Shown here piece after piece: positions 43,526 through 55,691 of a DNA stretch of 64,000 nt. The stretch is from Marsupella aquatica. Lineage: Eukaryota > Marchantiophyta. The notes beneath the pieces are model-generated. The model searched no databases, had not been told where the DNA came from, and saw nothing but the letters and a program-made list of their open reading frames with translations. The stretch spans positions 13,268,001 through 13,332,000 of the forward strand of contig OZ316899.1 in NCBI GenBank assembly GCA_973895155.1. Direction: 5' to 3'. Each line of letters begins with the position of its first letter. Positions within the stretch are counted from its first letter, which is position 1. The position numbers were made by a program, and so were the translations under genes.

Positions 43526-46500
43526 TTACAAGAAGAAACTAACAACCGCCAATCTGCTCAAATCCGCTGCATAGATCAAACCCTCCAAACTACACAGCCC
43601 TCCTTTGAAAACAATCCAATGTGCTTTGGCTGGTGGATGACAAGGACTGGGAGAAGAGGAAACGTCTGCACAATCAATCCAAATGACGGGACACAGAGAC
43701 CAGGCACAGAGAGGATTTGTGCTTAGACAAAAACCACAAATTGTAGCATGGGCGCCATAGCATTCTAGACAAAGCACAAAACATAGAATCTATGAATCTA
43801 TGACTCATGGACTAACAAAATGATTGGGTAGCATGGCAAAAGGAAAGACAAATTTCAAAATGACAACATGGCCCGTTTCCGCCATTCATTTGACGTTGCT
43901 AGGTGTCCGTAAGATGACTGACCCACAGACAATCCCGACAACCTCATCTGACAGACTGCTTTTCTAGTGTGAAGAAATACATGATTACAAGCAACACCAT
44001 GCCTCATCCAAGCAGGGAATTGAAAACATAACCATGTCATTCCTGTATTGGACAGTGTCCTCTGCCATTGCACTGCATAGTTGTTATTCCATGTTGGTTG
44101 TCAACAGTTTGTTGGCTTGCCACAGCCTAGATAGAACAATAAAATACTGTATATGAATACAACAAGAAAAATCTGCATACAGCGATGGCCTGGTCACTTG
44201 AGGAAAAAACAAAACTAAGAAGGCAGGCACACGGGCAACCGAGAAAAAAAGCTAGTGGCGCCTCGCGGAGAATCCAGAATGGTAATGCCCTTGCCCAGAA
44301 GCTTGGGAAACAAAAGAGAAAAAAACAAAAACGAGCTACCGACCACCGTCTTGACCAGGCCCGACATCCAAGGTATGGCTGGAGGCTGTGGTCCCCCCCT
44401 TAGTAAAGAAAAGGATGCAAGTCGGAGCACGGGGCACAAGGCATGTTTGGATCCAGGGAGGAGCAAAACAGTAATGTCAAGCAAGAAGTGTGGAGAGACC
44501 AAATTCAGTAAACAAAAATAGGGGAGAACAAACATACATCAGCAGCAGCAGGAAACGAGAAAGTTGATTTGGGAGGGATTGTAGGGAGAGAGCTTTCGGT
44601 GGGCTCGGCTATGCGTGAAATATCGGGAGATAGATGTGCGAGAGAGTGAAGAGGGTGGCAAGCGGAAGACAGGTTGGGACTGGTCCCTTGGTGCCGGGGG
44701 GTAATATATGGGGTTTCAATGAACAATGGGCCAGTTTGAGGAGGATTAAGTAGCGCACACCCCACGTTCTTGGGTGGTGGTTGGGTGGGGTTTTGTTTGA
44801 TTGAAGAAGAAATCACCATTATCTTCTGGAAGAAAGAAAATTGCAGGAAACAGTGGACGGGAGAACAAGGCATGTAATAGAGTACTCGCGGTTACTCTAA
44901 CGGTGCACGAACACTCACCTCTGTCTTCCGCTTTGTCAATGTGGCCGATAAATCCCAGAGCGCTGCCAAGCTTGGTCGTTGCTCGATGGTTGAAAGTGCG
45001 CAGCTCAGGTCCCTAGCTGAATGTTCAACTCAATGTGGGATGCGGCATCTCCTCTTGGTTGACAACGCGCAATAGCGCTTGATGGTTGACAGTGCGCAGC
45101 TCAGCTTCGAGTTCCAACGTTACGATGCACAACGTTACGAACACACAACAATGGGAGTAGGCGGCGACAGGAATATCAGCTCTGAAGTGCAACCTTCACA
45201 GCTCACGCACATTCCAAGACTGCAAAAAAAGTCCGGTTCATGTTGTTACCGATTCTCACACCACATAAAGTCCACAATCCATAAAACACCCGTAGCGCGC
45301 CCGTAGAATAGATGCAACCCGCATGCAGCTTCACCAGCTGCAAATGGTAAGCAACAATAGAGGTAGTGGCAAGCAGAGAAAATAGAGAAGGCCAAGCATA
45401 GGCGACTTCAACTCTAACCTCCTTGCTTGACCCAGGCCTGAATGTCAGTCCACAGTGACCTCCAATCTGTTCGATCCCTTCCGCAAGCAGCCGAGCGGCA
45501 GACGACAATGTAGGGATCAAGAACCAAGTGCCAGGCGGACATTGCACAAAATGAGGAACGGGGGCATAGACAAAATCTACCGAAATGTACCGAAATCTAC
45601 TCCCTGGGGTCCAGCCCACGGATGGACATCATGCAAGGTGGTCAAAAATGGTAAGTGCAATCATTGGAGAGTTGTAGTCGCGATTACTAACGGTGCATCC
45701 ACAAAATGCGTCGTCAAGTTGTCGGTGCGGCCGCAACAATTTTGACAGTCTCAGGATCACAGGTCCACAAACAAGTTGCAAATGAAGACACACAACGTCC
45801 AGGAGGGAAAGTCCGCAACACTAACCCTTTGTAAAGCCCCCGAGCTTACCTTCTAGCTGCCGACGCAAAGAGAAAACCTACTTGGACACTGAAGCAACCC
45901 TAAACTCAGAGTCTCACCTTAGCGCAACATCTCCTGGATTGGATTCAGCTAGCGTTGGCCCACTCTAAGCTCCCGCGCCGCTCCTTGTTGCTTCACCGTG
46001 TCCTCCCCAATGCCTCCTTTGGAGTCGCATGTAGTCTGCAGCTCACGACTCACGAACGTTAGGCCCACAACCTTGCACAAGACACAAACGGCATTCACTA
46101 TGTTCACCCAATGCCTCTGCACAGGTGCTATATTCGGGTCGATCCTGCATTCAGCGATGGCGGTAAAAGGTAAGGGGCAATCTTCAATCGTCACAAGACA
46201 GCGCTACACATTCAACCAGCACAGGGAGTAGACGCTAGCAGCTTTGCATTTGAACGCTTGGCAGATCAATGCACTTACAACAGGAGGATGCAACTGCTCA
46301 CAGCTCGCGTGAGGTGCTCGGGATGGCAAGAGTGTATACACTTAGAGCAGCATGACGCTTGGACTGATCGAGAAAGCTCATTGTCAATGAAAAACCCTTT
46401 GGCAAAACCCCGAACACCCAAGACCCCACCACCTTGTTTCGACCACTAAGTCACGAAGAATTCTCCCGCGCCTTGCCCATGTAGTTTAGTCCGGCCCAAA

Positions 46501-47379
46501 AGTTAAGCGTAAACCCTTAAACAGAATTAGGGGAAGGAATTTACAAAGCCCTAACCGTTGGGGTGAGCCGTTGAGCACAGAAGCATATGTTCTGTAAACA
46601 CTAGTGGACTCCAACAAGGCAAAAATGGCCTGGCAAATTACCCTAAGAAGGCAATGAATGGTCATATTTGCACATACATGGTCGGCACATAGTGGCATTC
46701 TATTGTGCCATAATCAGGATTAAGGTTGCCCAACATTAAATCCAGTCCTAAAATGCAATATTCCTAATTTGCTATGATGACCAAAGCACTTACAGTCACC
46801 CTAACCCAAGACTTAGTGCAAGCAGTCATGTAAGCTCGTTTCCGTTGAGGTGACCCGTTGAGCATAATAAGTACGTCCGCGCCAGAGTGTTAGGCAACAA
46901 AAGACACAAAACTAACACGGGTTAAGGATAACTTTAAATAAAATCCTTTGGTGACAAAGTCATGGCCACTTAATTAGTTGTGCCCCACCCTAACCCTCCC
47001 CCCCCCCCCCCCCCTTGTGGAATTAATCTTGGATCAAAAGGCACCATCATTTAGACTAAAATCAATCACGGGCTAGACTGTTCATTGTGCCAATTAGTGG
47101 CCATGACCCTATTAAAATGACACTAGTTGGCAATGCGGAATATATCATGGTGTGGGAGTTGTACCTAGCTAGGGTTATAGTGATGCATTAGTTCCGGTTC
47201 CGGTTAGAAACCACCCTAAGCCCTCTAGTACAGTTGTACCCTAAGTTATGAAAAGTACCCGTTACATGGATATTTACGGTGCAATGTTAGTTAAGGTTGG
47301 TGATATATACAAGGCATGTCCTTAAGCACTTAGGCCAAAAAGTAGCATGTCACCGGTCCTTCTTAAGTATACTCTTATC
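43526..47379. other. CACTA 5' region with unassigned small frames
   Basis: Minus-strand frames at 44505-44873, 45203-45619 and 45949-46194 are open but show no recognised motif. The last (NIVNAVCVLCKVVGLTFVSR) looks most protein-like. Short repeats such as GATGGTTGA.AGTGCGCAGCTCAG (near 44.98 and 45.08 kb) and a run of about 18 C near 47.0 kb are present. Expected to hold the promoter and 5' leader of the CACTA transcripts. Confidence 0.4.
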
Positions 47380-47640
47380 ATGAACCCTTGTAAGACTTTG
47401 TATTATACTAGTCTTTGTGTGGACCTTTAGAGTGATTCCAAGAACAAAACCCATGATGTCCTAGAGTGTTCACCCTTCACAAAGTAGCAAGGTTACTTTT
47501 CATAGTCTTTAACTAAACCGGAAAACACTCAAAGTCTTTTATAGTCTTTAACAAAACCTTGGCAATGGATGCGAGTCATTTAAAGTATGGAAGAAGGACT
47601 TAGTGGGCTTAGTCCTATAAGGTATGGTCTAAATTACCCC
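47380..47640. repeat. CACTA subterminal repeats, 5' side
   Basis: AGTCTTTGTGTGGACC, AGTCTTTTATAGTCTTTAAC and AGTCCTATAAGG words mirror those at 30440-30830. In this family the 5' side also holds the promoter. Confidence 0.6.
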
Positions 47641-47654
47641 GATTTCTACTAGTG

Positions 47655-47657
47655 AAT
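47655..47657. repeat. CACTA target-site duplication AAT, right
   Basis: AAT immediately right of CTACTAGTG; partner of 30419-30421. Confidence 0.85.
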
Positions 47658-49238
47658 CACAAAATTGTAGCCATCAATCTAATCTATGTGCTAATCCTAA
47701 TTGGGCAATCTGTCATTGCCAGCACCACAAGCACTCACCATGGTGTGTTGGGCATCACTCCAACATCACATGAGAGAAATACACAGCAAAACTAGAGTGT
47801 CTGGTTGCTAGCCCAAATTACTCGTACGAAATCAAACGCCCACAGAACACTAACATGGCGTGTTGGCAGGAAGCATGTGTGGAGAGGGTCCAACAACAAG
47901 AGTGGATAAGCAACAACTCTCCACACCAAGAGTGATCACAAATCAATCAAACAATGTTCATAACGTTCAATGTAGGACCTTCATAATAGGCCTCAAGAAT
48001 CCCGCGTCAAATATTCAAGAATCCATTGCAAACAAGTTCAAATAGAGTAGTTAGATGAATTCAAAAGTGCATAAAATCCCTAGGTCCTCATTCCTTGGAC
48101 ACCAAGTGTGGAAGGAAGCATGTACAATGCACTACATAAGAACTAGCTAGTTAAGCGCATGAGGGGAGGAATAGCCTTGGGATGGGTGACCTTTCACTTG
48201 TCATTATGCACAAAATCTGGCTACTCTGCCCTCATGTCTCGCTCCTACTCCGCCCTCACGTCTCGAGTAACCATGAGTTGCCTCAAAGCCTCGAAATGCC
48301 AAGATGAGCCAAAGAGTGAGTCTGCAACGCATCGCCACATTAGTATCCATTCAGATTCTGCAACATCCGGGAGCACTTCTTTCATAGATAACACAGGGTT
48401 TAGTGCATCATTGCTGCGCCCAAAGGCGATGTCGTATGACAGTCATCTGGTCGGGATCGGTATCCACAAACGATCGCAACTCGGCGACAATCAATCAATT
48501 TATCAACATTGCGACTGCTTCCTCCACAAAAATGGTAGATTTGTGTCTACAACTATACAGGTGTCATCGATCAAAATAGCAACTTTCAAACTCAGTTTCC
48601 TTCACAAAACAGCCTGCCAGCACACCGAGTACTGATCTAGCTTGTTCCTTGACAAAATCCTGCACTGTCCAAGCGCAAATCAGTAGCGGTTGAAGGCAAG
48701 GCGTAGATCAAACACCGCCAAACTTGATCTCAGCCAGTCAATCGATAGGCAAGGAACACAAATGATTTGTACACAAACTGTCGACAAATCCAATACCAAC
48801 GTGATCCAAATCTGATTAGCGTCGCATACAGGCTACAAATCTGTTGAACCTCCAACTCTAGGTCCGCTCAAGAATCAAACTCATATGATCTTAACTTGGA
48901 TCCACATACCAGCGATCCACTCAAGCAATACGATGCGCGATCTGAGATACCACAAACCGTCGCCAAATACAATCAAACTGAAAATCAAAGCTCTGTCCAA
49001 TAGTCCGTACGGCAGTAGAGTTTGGTCGATCTTTCAATGTAATCTCAATAGAATCCAAACAACGATGGACGCCAACAATACACATTCAATCCCGTTTGAT
49101 CCGATCACACACGTATGTCAAGCCAACGCACCTTGCACTCAAGGAATCCACGCTACATAGAGAGATCTCTCAGCCACCATAGCCACCACACAAGCTCCCC
49201 TCTCCAAGGCTCAACATTGAAAGATAACCTTTCAATGC
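47655..49238 (-). mobile_element. Leader and terminal-repeat remnant of the second DNMT-gypsy copy
   Basis: Minus-strand homology to copy 1 resumes directly at the CACTA border: CACCATGGTGAGTGCTTGTG, then the leader and the A terminal repeat (GTGTGTGATCGGATC, GGCTATGGTGGCTG, CTTTCAATGTTGAGCCTTGG). It stops near 49238, inside A, so the 5' end is truncated. As in copy 1, A runs straight into GATTACATTGAAAGATC and not into B. A candidate gag ATG (ATGGCTACAATTTTG) with a TGA directly after is visible just upstream of the CACTA site. Confidence 0.8.
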
Positions 49239-49239
49239 C

Positions 49240-49335
49240 GATAGAAAATCTATCAACAATCATCCTATCGTCGTTGATAGATTCTCTATTCTCTATTCTC
49301 AACGATCAATCTATCGTCGTTGATAGATTCTCTAG
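49240..49335. repeat. Short AT-rich direct and inverted repeats
   Basis: CTATCGTCGTTGATAGATTC occurs near 49265 and again near 49311, with related TAGAAAATCTATCAACAATC nearby; CTATC/GATAG halves can pair. It abuts the truncated end of gypsy copy 2. Confidence 0.65.
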
Positions 49336-49489
49336 AAAAATCATCTTGCCGGCTGATTTCCTATACTCATCATTCCCCAATTTTCAAGTTTTGGCGACTT
49401 GTGAGTTGTTAGTACTTCTCCCATGCCATGACCCTTCCAACCAATGACCTTAATTTGGTGATTCTTGAATGGCCTGGTCCCACTTTGGA

Positions 49490-49925
49490 GTACCATGGTC
49501 CTGTTAGGGTACTCTCTCTTCCTGGGTACCCTGTTCTCCTTAGTACCCTGTGATGAAGTACCCTCTCAATTCTTGAGTACCCTGTGATGGGGTTTTCTCC
49601 CTTTTGAGTACCATGTGATGAAGTACCCTCTCAATTCTTGAGTACCCTGGTCTGGGTACTCTCCCTCTTTATGAGTACACTCTTCATCTTATGAGTACCC
49701 TCTGATGGGGTATTCTCCCTTCTTGAGTACATTATGATGAAGTACCCTCTCAATTCTTGAGTACCCTGGTCTAAGTACTCTCCCTCTTTATGAGTACCCT
49801 CTTCTTATGAGTAAAGTGTGATGGGGTATTCTCTCGGGGTATTCTCCCTTCTTGAGTACTTTGTGATGAACTACCCTCTCAAGTCTTGAGTACCCTGTGT
49901 CGAGGTACCCTCTTCTCACTTAGGG
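49490..49925 (+). repeat. GAGTACCCT minisatellite
   Basis: Degenerate units around TTGAGTACCCTGTGATGAAG and TACCCTCTCAATTCTTGAG, with variants GTACTCTCCCTC and GGGTATTCTCCC, repeat over about 430 bp with a composite period of roughly 40-80 bp. No coding sense. Confidence 0.8.
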
Positions 49926-50455
49926 CACCCCTTTTTTCACTCCAGGCCTTGCTCAGGGCGCTTCTTGTTAACTTGCAGAGAATGGCTAAGCGACTTAGCG
50001 GCCTAGCGGTTTTGCAACAAAACTGCTAGACATCTATTATTTATGATTTTTAAATTTTTAACTTGAACTCCATTTCCACTGAAAGTTTTTCAGTAGTGTA
50101 TTCCTCTACCTATAATCTATCCCCTGGCAAAAACTCGAACAATTTGGACAACTATAAGTCATCTTGAAAAATCTTCAAATCTAACAAACAAATAATTTGT
50201 CGAAAAAAACAGAAAAAATTCTAACTACTCTAGATACTCTTTTAATTACTTTGTAGTTTTCCTTAGACCCTTAGTAATACCAGGTTAACCTTTCCCATCT
50301 TTTGGCCTACCCTTGGTCACATATTCTAACTAAGTAAGAAGAAGTGTCCATGTTTCTCTTTCTCTAAATTCCTATTAGCATAACTACTCCCCCCAACCAC
50401 CTGACCTTTTGTCGCAAAGAGTGACCTTTTTTGGCCTGGTTTTGCTTTAAACCCT
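49926..50455. other. No gene recognised
   Basis: AT-rich DNA without a convincing open frame or repeat; stop-dense in all frames. Confidence 0.4.
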
Positions 50456-52735
50456 TTGCAGCCTGATGGTGTTTGCTCTCGGCCCTGTGGTTTCCAATAG
50501 GCGTCCGATGCTTTCTGCATTGGACCCCTTGTTATTCATTTTTTGCCACTAAGTTTCCAATTGGTTTCCGATACTGCAACAATTGGATTGAGAATCGGAC
50601 CCCTCATCGAAAGCTTAATTAAATTAGGTTGTGTGGTATTTTTAGGGGACTTTTACTTAGGAATAGTTTAACTTGGGTATTGGGTTTAGGGGTTGCATGA
50701 TTGAGTAGCACTTTGTGCAGTTTTTTAAAATTAGGGTTAAATGTGAGAACTAGTTTGATTAGGGGTATATATAGGGGTACATAGGGCATGGGACCCAAGA
50801 ATACTTGGGCCTATTTTTAATTAGGGTTTAACGGTTTTAACGAGGGGTATGTAGGGTGTGCATTATGGGGATAGGTTCTAGGGGGGTCCAAGATTACTTT
50901 GTTTGATGCTAATGGGATTGTAGGTTTGGGATTGTGAAATGCTAGGAAAGGGAGTCGGGTCCTATTGGACCATCCGAGAGAGAATTTGGCAAAGAGGGAT
51001 GGACCCCGCGCTCTTAAGCGCCACCTTGAGGATGAGTTGGGAGAGGTTTGTGTTCCCCCTAGGTTATGATTTTTTTTTTGGTTATGGTGAATTTGTTAGA
51101 ATTTTGGAGGCAACCACTAATTTAACAACAATTTAATCCTAGCTATGTGTTGCACAGGAGGAGTCAGGATCAGATGGGGAGTCAGGTGGGGCAGGTGATG
51201 AGGACACAAGTGATGAGGACGCAGAACCCTTAGAGGATGCGGCAGGGTCAGCAGGGGTGGCCACAGTTACCCCTATCCCTCACGTCCCTCATGTTGCCCC
51301 CACATCAGCAGAGGGGGCTGGTTCACATGATGCTGATGGTGTGGGCTCCCATCATTCAGCAGTATCACAAGGTGGTAGGCCCGGGCCCTCACGAGGTTGT
51401 AGAGGTCATGTGGGACCAGGCCATCGCTCAAGAGTATCCTTTGAACCAGCTGGCTCTCCACGACGAGGGACTAGTGACATGCAGGATGGTGGTTCTAGGG
51501 GGCGAGCGCCATCTTGTGAGTCTGGAGGGAGTACAGCACGGCACAGGCCCAAGACAGCACATGCAGGCCCAACATCCCATCACTTGCGTAGGTCTACCGG
51601 AGAGGGTGAGGGCTCCTTTCACTCTGCCATGTCTGGGGGTGGTGGGACATCTGTCTTTCCTGAGCACCCTAGTGGGTGCATCTAGTGGTTCAGGGTCTAG
51701 GCCGGCATCAGGCCAACCCTCGGGCCAACCCACGCCATCCGTTGAGCAGGTGGCTGCCACGGCTGTGGGAAGCCACCGACATGAGGGCTCTCGTGCTCCC
51801 AAACCTGTACCCCCCCCCCCCCACACTCTCGCCCAAAGAAGAAGAAGGGACGCAACACACCTTTTTAGAGGTTAGTGGTATGTAGTGTCCGATAGCTTTG
51901 ATTAGAGGTACCACATAGCATAGGCTAGTTAGAGCTTTGTTCTGGTGTTTCATGGCCAGAGCCGTCACGGGCCATATGGGTCTACTGCTTATCTAGGCCC
52001 ATTTCATTTGTACATATTGGGGTGTTCCCCATTCTGAAACTTGATATTTAATTGAACCACTAGCTTGCTTTGACCCCGACTTTAACCATGTTGTTTGGAC
52101 CCTATTTTGTCAATCTGACCTTGAACCCTAAACCTAAACCCCCAAATGATTGATCCCATGAATCTGATATTCCACCCCCATAAACCTTAAACACCCATTA
52201 TTAGTCCGTTGATCCAGCTCATATCCAATAACATACCCTAGAAAATATCCAATGTAACTGACTTTGGACCCCTCCTCCGAATGTCCGATATTCACTATCG
52301 CAATTTGCGTTACATAAACTTATGGATGTTCTGATACCAAACGCTATGCAAAATCTGATAAATTTAGGGTCGGTATCCCACACAAAATACATTGGACGCA
52401 TGATATTCACTTGCGGTAGCATCTTAAGTATCCGATGACATCAAAAACGGACACAAATAGTCCAAAACAACCGTTAACGGATCTACCAATGGGCATAGCA
52501 ATGGAATGTCTGATAGGTGTCCAATTGTTCATATCCGATATGTGAAGTATGGGAAAGTGCAAAGCAAATGCTATCGGACGCCTCAATTTTCCGTGTCAGA
52601 TTTTTTGAAGGGGTCCGATGTGGTTAGGATTGGAAAAGGGGCCAAAAATGTACTAGTGTCTACATTTCAAAGGTTTGCTGATCCATTGAAGTTGAGTCAA
52701 CTTATACATGTCTATGTATTATAGACCCTGAAGTG
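50456..52735. mobile_element. Unclassified transposon-like unit with TCCGAT subterminal motifs
   Basis: Words TCCGAT / ATCGGA cluster at both sides: left near 50490, 50568 and 50595; right at many sites from 52.28 to 52.62 kb. GGCGTCCGAT plus GGACCCC on the left reappears inverted on the right (GGGGTCCGAT, ATCGGACGCC). A spliced-looking ORF lies between. The pattern recalls CACTA or other DNA transposon ends, but no terminal repeat or target duplication was fixed. Confidence 0.4.
50939..51880 (+). CDS. Possible gene in the TCCGAT unit: acidic N-part, basic C-end
   Basis: A candidate first exon near 50940-51055 is followed by a likely intron ending TTGCACAG at about 51151. The next exon begins EESGSDGESGGAGDEDTSDE and stays open to a TAG at 51683. 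Beyond, another frame is open and ends with a Pro run and, in a third frame, PKKKKGR, a nuclear-import-like motif. A run of about 14 C near 51.81 kb is a likely frame-slip or sequencing problem. A GTATATATAGGGG box lies about 170 bp upstream. Product unknown. Confidence 0.35.
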
Positions 52736-53330
52736 ACGTTTTTGCCCCACCATTTCCTTTGTGTAAATTGAGATTGAATGTTGTGTACTTTGATGCTTAG
52801 AGTCATGTCATGGTAATCTTGTACGCGTCAAGGACGCTTGGCCAAGTGCACTATTCAAATTGTGCACGGGGTGTGAGTTGTGGATACCTGTTGCAAGCCT
52901 AGGTTGGCGCCCGTATCATTGGAGCCACAAAATCAAAGGAGCACTATACAAGGCTTAGCAGCCCTTAAGTTGGGGTTGTCACCAACTATTGACTAAGGGT
53001 ATGTTCAGGGGGTGGAACACAAAGTTGGGCACAAAGTGTATCTTAGATAAGTATATATATATTGTTAGTTAGTTAGTTAGTTATGCCCGCTGAGCACTAT
53101 TTTAGGTAAATAATTGCGGACTACACGTCCCTCCTTTCCTGAAACTTGATACTAACAAAGCTTGTGTCATATTTAGAGTAGAATCTGCTTAAAGGCTAAA
53201 CTTTTGGTGTGATATAGCCCTTGTTTTTGGTGTTAGATGGATGGGGTATTGTTAGTTGTTAAGAGAGTAAAGCTACATGTGAATTGAACACTTTTGGCGA
53301 TAGTAACTATGATGGTGCTCTGTGAGTTTT
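52736..53330. other. No gene recognised
   Basis: Contains a TATATATATA run and four TTAG units near 53.06 kb. No supported coding sequence. Confidence 0.4.
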
Positions 53331-55110
53331 CTAGGTAGCAATGGGGATAGCAGATGCCTGTTACTTGTTCACAAGCAGCATATTTGAGGAGGTTGAAGGC
53401 AGAAAGAGAAAATGAGTCATCAATCAGATCCAAGTCATTGGAGTCAGACAAGTGTACCTTGTCACGCTGCCATATGAGGAATCCGTTGGGACCAGCTGGG
53501 CCTGGACCAACAACACCTCTGCCAGCACCAGCGCTAGTGCTTGTTTCTCTAGTTTCTCCCGTAGGTGCACCAGCCCATCTTGTGATATCAATGATGCCGG
53601 GACACACCCTGTGTTTGGACGAGTAGCACAACCTTAGTAGCCTCAGGTCTCACAAAGATCTTGATTTCATTATTGTCCTTTCAAGGATTGTCATGGGGAC
53701 AATCGGGACAAATGGTTGCATGAATTCAAGGCTATGGCCAAGGCAAACGGGAAGGATGCCATGAATCTTACCATTCTCCTTGGGTAAGGAGAGGCCAGAC
53801 TTGGTTCAATTTGTTGCAGCCAGGAATCACTTGGCCTCAATTTCAAACCGCCTTGTTACAGGAGTTTTGAGCTATTGGAGCCAAGTCCCGGTCTTTGCTG
53901 AAGATTGACCATTTGCGCATGGGGAAAAATGAATAACTGCGCATATTTATTCAGAAGTTCCAAAAGATTGTGGCCAAATTTCAGCCAAAACCAGAACAGG
54001 CTCTCCAGCTCACATGGTTCTTGCATGGACTGCCCACGGATATGCAGTTTTGGGTTTGTCAAAACAATCCTATCTCAATGGCCCACGCAAACACAGCAAG
54101 GCCTGCCCCAGCGGGACTCGCGCCAAGTGACACAGTTGTATAGATGATCACCATGGAATGGCAGGACGAAACCACCGTGTGTGTCAACTTGGTTGATGTA
54201 GCGAAGACTTTGGATCCTGCAAACAAAGCCGGATGTTACCCCGTATCAACTAGAGGTGACCGCAGACAAGAGAAGCATGATGAGAACCATAGAAGGAAGC
54301 AAGACACCACATCTGTGCCCGATGGTCATGATATCACCACAAGAAGATGATGACTATCATCAAGATGATCCAAAATTATTTTAGCCCCAGATTGAAGAGT
54401 TAGTCAAGTAGCAGCTAGAAGCCTATGAAGCCAAGAAAGCACTTGACAAGGATCTGAAGGTGGCCAAAGCCACTCAGAAGGAGGAGCAAGATAAGCTCAA
54501 TGAAGGAAACCAGAAGCTCCCCATGATCGATAAGAACAAAGACTACGATGTGCATTAGGATGTGAAGAATTGTCCAGCCAGTGCTATGGTGGGCCAACTC
54601 TTGCAGAACAGCCCGCACTGTTGCCAACAACTAAGGGAGTTCTCGACAAGGCAGAGACAGAGAGGCTACCCCGAATAAGCACCACCGGTATTGTTACATG
54701 ATCTGTGATCTAGGGGTGTCCACAATTCTATCAAAATCAAAGGTTGTATGAAGTTAGTGCTTGTGTATGGCGGAGCAAGAGTCAATGTCATGACGGAAAC
54801 TTTGTCTATAGAGCTCAGCTACATCACACATCAACCCACAGCCCAAATATTATGTGGTTGACTAATGGATCTTTAGTGATGCCCTTGGGCACGCTCACTA
54901 AGGTCCCAACTTGGGTAGGAGGAGTGTTCAGAGTGAGTATAATATAGGCTTTGTTTGCTGGTTCTCTTGCCGAAGTCAATATAGTGGTGCAGGCTTCCTG
55001 TCGTGGGTAGTGTAGACTATGCTGGTGTATTACTTTTGGTACGTTTCCTACCTTATTGCTTACAGGCCTGAGTTTGCAATGTGTTGTATACACTTGCTTC
55101 GTACTTGTAA
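53331..55110 (+). pseudogene. Heavily decayed gypsy gag-protease remnant
   Basis: Across several frames and stops one can read WDKWLHEFKAMAKANG, then LRMGKNE, FQKIVAKFQPKPEQALQ and WFLHGLPTDMQFWV, a typical gag core, near 53.7-54.05 kb. Further on (54.75 kb) VYGGARVNVMTETL resembles a retropepsin region with an altered active-site Asp. Frames change many times, so this is old. No terminal repeats identified. Confidence 0.6.
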
Positions 55111-55691
55111 GTAGGACTACCAAAAATAATTCTTGCCAGTAAAGAGCGTCTATGGAAGATGCAAACAGGCCTCTTGAGATTCTCCTAGTTAGGGAAGCAG
55201 ACCTCTTGAGATTATCCTAGTTAGGAAATCCGTTTTTCCAGGGAACATCGTGTCTCGGCCAAAAGTGGTCAGCAACATATTATCGTTAAGAATGGATTGC
55301 ATAGTATTGCTATAAAACGTTGTTGTCAGTTTCCACACTTGAGTTCCGAGGGTTACCTCTGTGTACGAGGATGACATAAGGTAATCATGTGACATTTACA
55401 TAGTCCCTCCAAACATTTAGAACAAAGGTTTGAATGCCTTACGGGTTCGTTCTCGAGGCCCCAGAGATTCATAAGCGACCAACAATAAGACTTAGCAAGC
55501 CTCATCCCAAGGAAATACAGGACAACAACTGCAGTCAAGCACTGTCTAGCCCTCTTGATCCAGTCTGGTCCCAGACTCTCCACAAGCTCCCATTCTTCAT
55601 TTAATAGATCGGAAGCAAAGGACATATCACTCAAACAGTCCACCGTCTCATAAGTCGTAACAACTTTCAAAACCTGCATTTGGCGGTAAAC
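55111..55691 (-). other. Probable 3' flank / UTR of the G3BP-like gene
   Basis: Downstream of the stop codon at 55692. A 108-codon minus-strand frame (55679-55353) has no recognisable motif and is probably chance. A 20-bp unit CCTCTTGAGATT(C/A)TCCTAGTTA repeats at about 55170 and 55201. Confidence 0.4.

Larger units (their letters stand above)
30422..47654 (-). mobile_element. Full-length CACTA (En/Spm) transposon, 17.2 kb
   Basis: Starts CACTAGTAGAAACCGGGG and ends CCCCGATTTCTACTAGTG, terminal inverted repeats of the CACTA type, flanked by the 3-bp duplication AAT (30419-30421, 47655-47657). Subterminal regions are rich in AGTC/GACT words. All recognised genes read leftwards: PHD protein, BRCT protein, F-box-like protein, TNP2 transposase, TNPA-like protein. 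The clean ends and duplication show it inserted into the already present gypsy copy 2. At 17 kb with three cargo ORFs it is much larger than typical autonomous En/Spm elements (about 8 kb). Confidence 0.93.

Noticed and set aside
46995-47020. Long C run as a regulatory element
   Set aside because: More likely a homopolymer of uncertain length in the assembly; nothing else nearby supports a function.
49490-49925. CRISPR-like array
   Set aside because: Units are degenerate, without constant repeat and unique spacers, in a eukaryotic TE context; it is a minisatellite.
51428-51826. Minus-strand 132-codon ORF opposite the acidic-rich exon
   Set aside because: Antisense shadow of a GC-rich coding-like exon; no recognisable domain.
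53233-53631. Minus-strand 132-codon ORF
   Set aside because: No motif, low-complexity Gly/Ala/Thr composition, and it overlaps a decayed gypsy remnant on the other strand.
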